Origin: Heliocidaris erythrogramma
Lineage: Eukaryota > Echinodermata > Echinoidea > Camarodonta > Echinometridae
Direction: 5' to 3'
Assembly: GCA_025617745.1 (NCBI GenBank)
Contig: CM046856.1
Coordinates: 48,488,873 to 48,552,872 of the forward strand
Length of the DNA: 64,000 nt
The position numbers were made by a program, and so were the translations under genes. Of this stretch, positions 57,734 to 64,000 are shown one piece after another. A model generated the notes under the pieces. The model was not told where the DNA came from, searched no databases, and saw only the letters and a program-made list of their open reading frames with translations. Position 1 is the stretch's first letter. Each line of letters begins with the position of its first letter.

Positions 57734-60700
57734 GTAGGCAATCCCTTTATAGAAGTTTACGAATAACCATGATTTGAATTCCAACTTGCTTCACTATTAC
57801 CTAGCATTCAAGTGCGGCGAACACCTGTGTTTTCTAAATAGAGAGAATTCGAGCGTCATTTTTTCACCAAAAATCTCTGACGTCCATGTCGGAATGCTTC
57901 CTATACAGGAATTCTATATCAATGGCTCTTTAAAGCGTTATTCACTTTCAAAGAATATAATTGTTGCAATACGTTCTCAAAAAAATATTTTATATTTCAG
58001 ATATTGAGACCTATGAGCTGTCTGTTAAAATAGTTTCTCAGTTTTATTGTGGGTATTTTATAATTTTATAGATTGATTTAATGGGCTAAATGCAGAGAGG
58101 AGATTATAACACTAAAATATATTCTCATATTCTATATGCTCATGTCCCCCTTTATTATTCAGTCAGCATGTATACATGACAAAAGTGGGAAAATATTTTA
58201 TTCGTATCACCGCCATTCATAGGAAAAGGAGAACTCTCTGTGGAGGAGAAGGGGGTCAAGAAGCCACGTCCTGTCAGTGGGTCTGCTTGGGAAGAACTGG
58301 TCAAAGACGACTTCTTCAAAGCTGGGGCAGCAGAGATCATGAGTTCATCGTCCAAAAAGAAGAATGAAGGTGCCAAACGGTTCGCATCCCCCACCCATAA
58401 TTGGTTCCGCAACCGCATCAAGTCTACCCCTGGCCGGATCGAGAGGAGAGAAGAGTTCAAACAGGCTCATAAAGTAACCCCCACGGGCAAGAAAGGCAAA
58501 GGTGAGCTCGATATTTAATCTTTGTTTCTTCATAAGGGAATAAGTATATTATTGTCATCACTAACCATAGCAAAGAAAAATAACATTACAAAATTTCTTC
58601 AAGTGCAAGGAATCATTTTCAAACCATTGTAATTTCGTTCAGCAATTGGGAAAAACATATTGTGGACGGCACCTTTTTACAAATCTGTTTTAAGTTTAAG
58701 AATCTTGATATGTGATGTAGGCTTTTTCCCAAATTGAATTTTAACAGCACTTTGATTACTTTTACATGTTCACAACTTATTGTTTGTAGTCTTTAATTAG
58801 CCTGCATGTCTGTGCCATTATGGATGAGAATGACTCTTATGGTATGGACGTGGGCGTGGTGAAGATGTGTGCGTATGTGCATGTGTACGTATGTGCGTGT
58901 GCGTGCGTGTGTGTGTGTGTGCGGTTCAGTGGCTGGTAATAACGTGCACTTTCGTCAAAACCGCGAACTGTGTAAATAATTATGTCAACATGTTCGATAC
59001 TGCACACAGGAATTGTTACAACGGTAAGACATTTTTTTTAAATGTAGTTTATCAGGACATCCACAGCTTGGACTATCAGCCCTATAACTACCCCCTGGGA
59101 TAACTATCTCCTAGGAAAAGTACTCCCTCCGCCCGGGCAATTATCCAACATGAAGGTTTAACATAGAATAACACAGAATATATAGTTCTAACACCGCAAA
59201 AATGCAGAGAAGGTAACAAGGAATCATTATCATGTTTTAATTCATACAGGTTTGTACCAGGCAGTATTTCAAGCTCCTTTTAACGCTGTTTATTTTCATT
59301 TAAAATGAAAGAAAAGAAGCTGCAAGTAGACCTTCCGTTTTGAACTAAATTGCTCAATGTGCGACTATAAGGCGATGCTCGCACTGAAAATGAAACATTA
59401 TTTTAAAGGCCAGCTCAATTGCCAACCAAGTTCATTCTAATGATGCGCCATCTATTGTTCATATTTAGAACATCCCTTGGATACGCGCTGAATATCGCCC
59501 TCTGCATTCAACAGACAAAAGGCCTCGTAACATTTCGTAAAACCATTCCAACACCTCACATTCTCCTCTTTCCCCACTTTCCTCACCACGTCAACTAACT
59601 GTGGTTTCAATTTTTATTATCATACATTGCTGCTCTTAGGACATAATGAAGTCACACTGAGTCAATATGTGCAGTCTCCTCCTTTTCAAGTGATTATTTA
59701 CTCATCAATCACAGTTGCAAGCTTGGAAAATAATTTAGTGTTTCTAGCTTTAATCAATGGTATTCATGTAACTATAAAGTAAGGAAATTCTGATATCGTG
59801 CCGTATTTTGTTCTGTTTGTCAAAGCTATCCAATGAAATCTTCTGTTTAGCGTGACCGAGGATGACTCTGTACGGGAGAGAGAGAGGGAGAGGGGGATAA
59901 AGGGAGACAAAGAAAGGGAGAGGGAGAGGGAGAGAGAGAGAGAGAGAGAGAGGAAAGAAAAATGTGACGTCTATCACATGAATGATTCATATATATATAT
60001 GCGTCGAAGTTTGCTAAGAAGAGGTTCAGGGCCTCGCTCAAGGGTAATAGATGTGGTAGTGCGGCTTCCCAGCGATACCTACAGAGAATGAGGAGTTACC
60101 ATGGTTACGACGGGGAAAGAGAGGATGATAGTTCATTTCTGTATTTTAATTAAACGGATTGAGTAATACATGTGTATTGTCAGATATTTAGGAACCATTA
60201 CCAGCTTAGGATTATACACAAGAACGATGCACTGATAAAGTAAAGAATACAATACGAGATATGATAAGCAGAAATAATAAATAATAAAATAAAAATAAAC
60301 ATATCTCTGTTTAGGGGGATATCTGACCATAATCATATAAAATTGACACTGTTAATACTTGGATAAATCACACACATGGATTATCTGCTATGCAAATTTT
60401 ACATTAAATAATCATGGTAGTATAAGAAGTCGTCATTTCTCGGTCGTCCTCACACGAACTACATTATACGATATTGTACATTATAGACGTAAACCTGTTT
60501 GAATACATTTTGTCCAACTGAACAACCGTCCGGTTTAGATCTTCCTTGTATATTTTCATTACAAGATGACAATTTCTATATCGAAGGGAAAATTACACTT
60601 TGTGAAGTACTAGGATGGTAGAAATACTCATTGGCCCGTGTTCTGATCTCCAGTTTAACTTGAACCGCTGTCTGAAGTGTGCTTTAAACCCAGTCTAAAC

Positions 60701-62220
60701 CTGCCCTTTACACGGGAGTTTATCACATTCTGAACTCCGGTTTAACCTAAACTCCAGTGCCGTTTAGACTCTAAGCGTGGTTTAACTTTGGACAAAAATT
60801 TAGACTGCACCTGGGGGCGGTTTAAGTCCGGTTTAACTTAGACTGGAGTTTAAGTTTAACCGGAGTTCAGAATAGGGGTCATTTAGTCTAATATTCAGGT
60901 AATATATCGTAGGACAATGCAGTGTTTCGGAAATACAACTTTTACAAGGACACAATCATGCATACCCTACCCCCCCCCCCCCCGCAATAACAATGGCTGC
61001 GATTGATAACATTCAAGTAGTAGATACTATGCTAATTAGACAAGGAATAATGCTCTCCAGTTGCCTAGCGACGGAGGGGCTCGGGGACACATTGTCCCCT
61101 CCCAATCGAATGGTGAAAAAAAAGAGAAAATGAGAAAAAGGGCCAGAAAGAGAGATAGAGAAAAAAAAAGGGGGGGGGGGGCAATGTGAAAAGTATGCCC
61201 CCTCCCATATTCTCCCCTCACTCTGGCATTTCATCCACCTGATATTTCTGCCCCACCCCCATGACATTGACAGTGCACCATCAATGGCTTAACTCATTTG
61301 TGCGGCAGTATCGCTCTCAAAACATAGTCTAAAACACCGCTCACTTATATCATTTGGCATTTCCAAGAAGAAAAGCACGGTGGGACTTATCAGCTTAACT
61401 CTTCTACTCCTCTATTATGATGTAAGGCTGGATATCGGGTGTGCATATGCAAATGAGTTCAAATTGGCGCCATTCGCCGTATGCTTTGAGATTGAATTTA
61501 ATATCTGAGACGCTATTGTATATATGGAAGGGCCTCATTTTGTTTTAGTATTGTGGCGTCACTTTATGCTCTATTTCCAGATGAAAGAATTTGATTAATA
61601 TACCTTCCAAGGCTATGTTTTTCTCAAAACAAAGGGGGTTGATCTGCTTTAAAGTAAAAACTTTGGTAGCTATGACATACTTCACAGGGAGGATCAAAAC
61701 AGCACACGTAAAAATAGTTGGTAATCACTAGCATTATGCGTCAACTATTGACATGATTGAGTTGTTATTCCTTTATTTGTTTTTAAAAAAGAATCTGAAT
61801 AAATTCCTCACAGGTGCCCATTGAGCTCACCTGGAGCGAGTGTGGCAAATGCAGATTAAAATTTTACCATAGAACGACAGTGTGAGGTCAGGGATTCGAA
61901 TCCCGTACCTTGTGGTACAGTTAGGGGACTTATACACTAGACCACAACACCTCTATCATGATTATATCATTGCAATTACATGTACTACAATATCTGCAAC
62001 GTGACAGAAAATGGTGGGGAGGTACTTTTGGTAAATGACATTTCTATTGAATTAATATGAAAACGATGTGGGTTTTTAACATAAAATGTGCCAGATATGA
62101 TTTCTGACTCTGTTCCCAGCTGTGTCAAAAGCTGAAGAGTGCGAGGAAAGCGAACGGAGAAATCCTTACCAAATTAGAGACAGTTTTATCCCAACTTTGC
62201 ACCGGTTTCGCGCTTGCTGA
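57502..62220 (+). CDS. Three-exon gene, basic 203-residue myristoylation-type protein
   Basis: Joining 57502-57733, 58223-58501 and 62120-62220 gives an open frame of 203 codons with consistent phase-1 junctions (Gly78 and Ala171 are split codons). The start MGTVCS fits the N-myristoylation consensus (Gly2, Ser6), with Cys5 a possible palmitoylation site, so membrane attachment is likely. Residues 30-75 are Ser/Thr/Pro/Gln-rich and probably disordered. Residues 95-120 (SGSAWEELVKDDFFKAGAAE) may form a helix. Residues 123-170 are strongly basic (SSKKKNEGAKR, FRNRIKS, ERREEFK). The tail is RRNPYQIRDSFIPTLHRFRA then C. AATAAA at 62286 follows the stop. I do not recognise the family. Exon skipping or further alternative exons cannot be excluded. 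Confidence 0.65.
58223..58501 (+). CDS. Second coding exon (residues 78-170)
   Basis: Acceptor CCGCCATTCATAG (to 58222), donor GTGAGC at 58502. It encodes KGELSVEEKGVKKPRPVSGS, AWEELVKDDFFKAGAAEIMS, then a lysine/arginine-rich stretch ending KVTPTGKKGK. Codon use and the GC content, higher than the flanking introns, support coding. Intron 1 is 489 bp. Confidence 0.75.
58855..58921 (+). repeat. (GT)n-rich microsatellite
   Basis: GTGTGCGTATGTGCATG... then an uninterrupted GTGTGTGTGTGTG. Cysteine/valine frames here are artefacts. Confidence 0.85.
59874..59952. repeat. (GA)n microsatellite
   Basis: GAGAGAGAGAGGGAGAGG-type run in intron 2. Confidence 0.9.
60632..60881. mobile_element. 250-bp fold-back element with repeated GGTTTAAC motifs
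   Basis: GGCCCGTGTTCTGATCTCCAG at the left is an imperfect complement of CCGGAGTTCAGAATAGGGGTC at the right. CTCCGGTTTAACCTAAACTCCAG and shorter GGTTTAACTT/AAGTTTAACC units recur about eight times in both orientations. Confidence 0.7.
61800..61965 (-). mobile_element. tRNA-derived SINE, minus strand
   Basis: Read on the minus strand: GAGGTGTTGTGGTCTAGTG (A-box region), GGGATTCGAATCCC (B box), then TTTGCCACACTCGCTCCAGGTG and GAGGAATTTATTC, the same order as in the plus-strand copy at 36 kb. The 3' tail is missing, so the copy is truncated within intron 2. Confidence 0.75.
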
Positions 62221-62291
62221 CGCAGTTTATTCGCAATAATCTCATCGTCCCCGAATTGTTTTTCGCGTGACCTTTACCATAATTCAATAAA
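62120..62291 (+). CDS. Terminal exon (residues 171-203) with stop and poly(A) signal
   Basis: Acceptor TTTCTGACTCTGTTCCCAG (to 62119). In the phase required by exon 2 it reads AVSKAEECEESERRNPYQIR, DSFIPTLHRFRAC and TGA (62218-62220). AATAAA lies at 62286-62291. The first-frame reading is also open to a TAA but does not fit the exon 2 phase. Intron 2 would be 3.6 kb. Confidence 0.6.
62286..62291 (+). promoter_or_regulatory. Polyadenylation signal AATAAA
   Basis: It lies 66 nt after the predicted stop at 62218-62220 and supports this exon being terminal. Confidence 0.55.
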
Positions 62292-62695
62292 GATCGAAAG
62301 CTACTACATAGGGCCAGGGTTTGAAATAAAATTTAAGACTGATTATACGAATTATTACGCTTCTCATGGATCAGCAAAGGAAAGAAATCTACATCCCCTG
62401 ACGATTCACTGTAGTTAGATGAATTATGGGATGTTTAGTGCTATCTTTAGACGATGATCGAGCTTGAAGAAACGCCCCGTTTTTTTAACTTTATTCCCTC
62501 CGAATAACATTACCCGCTCTTTAAATATAATTATCTTACAGTGAATTGTTGCGCCGTCGTAACGAACTGGAGCAATAGAGAGATTGGATGGTGAGAAAAG
62601 TGGACCAAGTACGATTCACGACTGTTTTCCTATAGTTTCTCTTCCCCGATCTCCCCGTCTCTTCCATTTTGATGAGCACCTCATCATATTTTGTT

Positions 62696-62988
62696 GGGGT
62701 AAACTCGCTAGTCCTAAGGACCGCTATTCATAAGGACAACTTATTCATAAGGACCGCTATCCATAACGCGTGACTAAATGAATAGCGGTTTTGTAAGAAT
62801 AGTGGTCCTTCTAAATAGCGAGCAAACCATAGACAAATTACCTCGCTATACATAAGGACCTCCATTCATAAGGACCACTATTCATAAATATTCATAAGGA
62901 CCACTATTCATAAATATTCATAAGGACCGCTATTCATAAGGCGTGCTAAGTGAATAGCGGTCCTTATGAATAGCTAGCGGACCCGATT
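62696..62988. repeat. Fold-back/tandem cluster of CATAAGGACCGCTATT units
   Basis: CATAAGGACC(G/A)CTATTCATAA occurs at least six times (62714-62940) and its complement AATAGCGGTCCTTATG three times (about 62780, 62798, 62953). The outer ends GGGTAAACTCGCTAG and CTAGCGGACCCG are roughly complementary. It can form many alternative hairpins and is probably a MITE with expanded internal repeats. Confidence 0.75.
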
Positions 62989-63855
62989 TTATCCCCCCAT
63001 ACTCTGTTCTTCTTTATATCTCTTTGGCAATTGTATCTGCGCTGTGTGTGACACACATTTCAGCTAACTTCTCTGATTGGAAACTATGTTTGGAATGGAT
63101 GCGAACGTAACTTGCCACAATGCAACAAATGCCAGGAGTTTTTTCATGATTTGCCAGTCAACTAATCCATCATTTTGCATTAATCAATCACCAAGTAAAG
63201 TTATAGCAAGGTGGTCAAGATATGTTTTTATATTTATATGTACATTGCCTTCTGAAACAAAAACATCCCATTGTATATTTTATCTAGACCCCTAGCGTTC
63301 AATTAAACTTGACTTTAGCTGCGTATACTAATAATGGGAAGTCGTTATTGACGTCTCTTGTCATTGAGAGAGTAAATTAGTCTACCCTTCGCCATCACTT
63401 TATTAATATCCCTGCCTGTTCTGTCTCCAGACCCCATCCATTGTGTGTACTCATTGAGAATGCATTTTTGTACCACCATATACGTGTACACTTCGTAATG
63501 AACAGCCGTGCAAAAACATGAACAAAACAGAGACTGAGAGAGAATACAGGAAAACTAGGTGGAATAAAAAAGAAAAGAAAACATCAACTAATGCCTGGGA
63601 TGACCGAAAAAACAAGTTTCTGTATTAGACTCTCCTCATTAGCTGGTGATATAAATTAAAAAAAAAATAATTCAATATTAAAGCAAGAATATGAAAAAAG
63701 ATATGTATCTGCAAATCAATATCCATATGTATGCAAGCGAATGCCATTCTCTCGTTAGGATTACCACGTAGTACTTGTTCAATAATTGTGTTTTGCTTTA
63801 CGAAAGGAGTAGACAAAAGCTTGTGATAATTCTGTTTCTGCGAAACATTAAGATG
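62989..63855. other. Intergenic DNA downstream of the gene
   Basis: No supported coding frame. A 72-codon frame at 63077-63295 has no recognisable domain. Confidence 0.5.
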
Positions 63856-63857
63856 AC

Positions 63858-64000
63858 ACCCCCCCCCCCCCCCAAAAAAAAAAAAAAAACAACAACAACA
63901 ACAACAAACAAACACAACAACAACAAAAACAATACTAATATATACGTGATATCCTGCCACGAAAAGGAGAAAAGAAAGAGAGAGAGAGAGAGGGAGAGAG
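63858..64000. repeat. C run, A run, (AAC)n and (GA)n simple sequence
   Basis: C16 followed by A16, then AACAACAACA repeats to about 63930, and a GA microsatellite from about 63968 to the window end. Confidence 0.9.

Larger units (their letters stand above)
58502..62119 (+). other. Second intron of the three-exon gene
   Basis: 3.6 kb of AT-rich DNA holding simple repeats (GT at 58855-58921, GA at 59874-59952, C and G homopolymers at about 60969 and 61172), a fold-back element at 60632-60881 and a minus-strand SINE near 61.8-61.96 kb. An RFX-like motif, GTTACCATGGTTAC, is at 60095-60108. A short exon cannot be excluded, but none was seen. Confidence 0.5.

Noticed and set aside
58155-58533. Minus-strand frames opposite exon 2
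   Set aside because: Shadows of the plus-strand coding exon.
61560-61600. Acceptor-like CTATTTCCAG followed by ATGAAAGAATTTGATTAA
   Set aside because: Only five codons before a stop and it does not fit the phase of exon 2. The exon at 62120 fits better.

Overview
The window is nuclear DNA from an animal, very probably a marine deuterostome invertebrate such as a sea urchin. This is inferred from its AT-rich, gene-poor character, spliced exons with GT/AG borders, many small inverted-repeat DNA transposons with GGGCCC- or GATTGGCTGA-type sequences, jockey/L2-like LINE fragments, tRNA-derived SINEs, Penelope-like fragments, (GA)n tracts and long G homopolymers. There are no bacterial operons, rRNA genes or CRISPR arrays. 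The species cannot be named from the sequence alone.

Layout. 1-3.3 kb: sparse DNA with one small TA-flanked inverted-repeat element. 3.3-7.7 kb: a segment bounded by a perfect 27-bp inverted repeat and flanked by AATA, containing a 276-bp tandem repeat and a LINE 3' end. 8.7-12.9 kb: a second large inverted-repeat segment whose ends are packed with GGGTAA/TTACCC motifs and which holds an internal direct duplication. 13.6-16.1 kb: a 2.5-kb pyrimidine-rich satellite with nested periods (about 336 bp and 1033 bp). 17-18 kb: an L2-like LINE fragment split by a 169-bp element. 21.1-22.4 kb: a 5'-truncated jockey-type LINE with a long open frame. 23.9-24.3 kb: a SINE. 28.9-32.2 kb: an old tandem array of roughly 125-bp units split by a Harbinger-like deletion derivative and another insert. 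34.3-35.2 kb: a TTAA-flanked T2/Kolobok-like element. 35.5 and 42.6 kb: two fold-back sequences containing hammerhead-ribozyme-like cores. 36.0 kb: a SINE. 37.8-38.3 kb: an inverted duplication. 44.6-45.0 kb: a Penelope-like GIY-YIG fragment with an inverted copy of its own 3' end. 45-53 kb: several small inverted-repeat elements. 54-57.5 kb: low-complexity DNA.

Only one convincing host gene is visible: a three-exon plus-strand gene (57.5-62.3 kb) predicted to encode a basic 203-residue protein. It has an N-myristoylation-type start (MGTVCS), phase-1 introns that join in frame, and an AATAAA 66 nt after the stop. Its function is not recognised. A possible last exon of another gene lies at 55.66-55.73 kb. 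Long open frames over the pyrimidine satellite are not genes.

The rest is a layered record of insertions: LINEs supply the machinery SINEs probably use (shared GCGC...ATAAAnnT...(ATT)n ends), DNA elements sit inside LINEs and satellites, and Penelope-type fold-backs carry ribozyme-like motifs.
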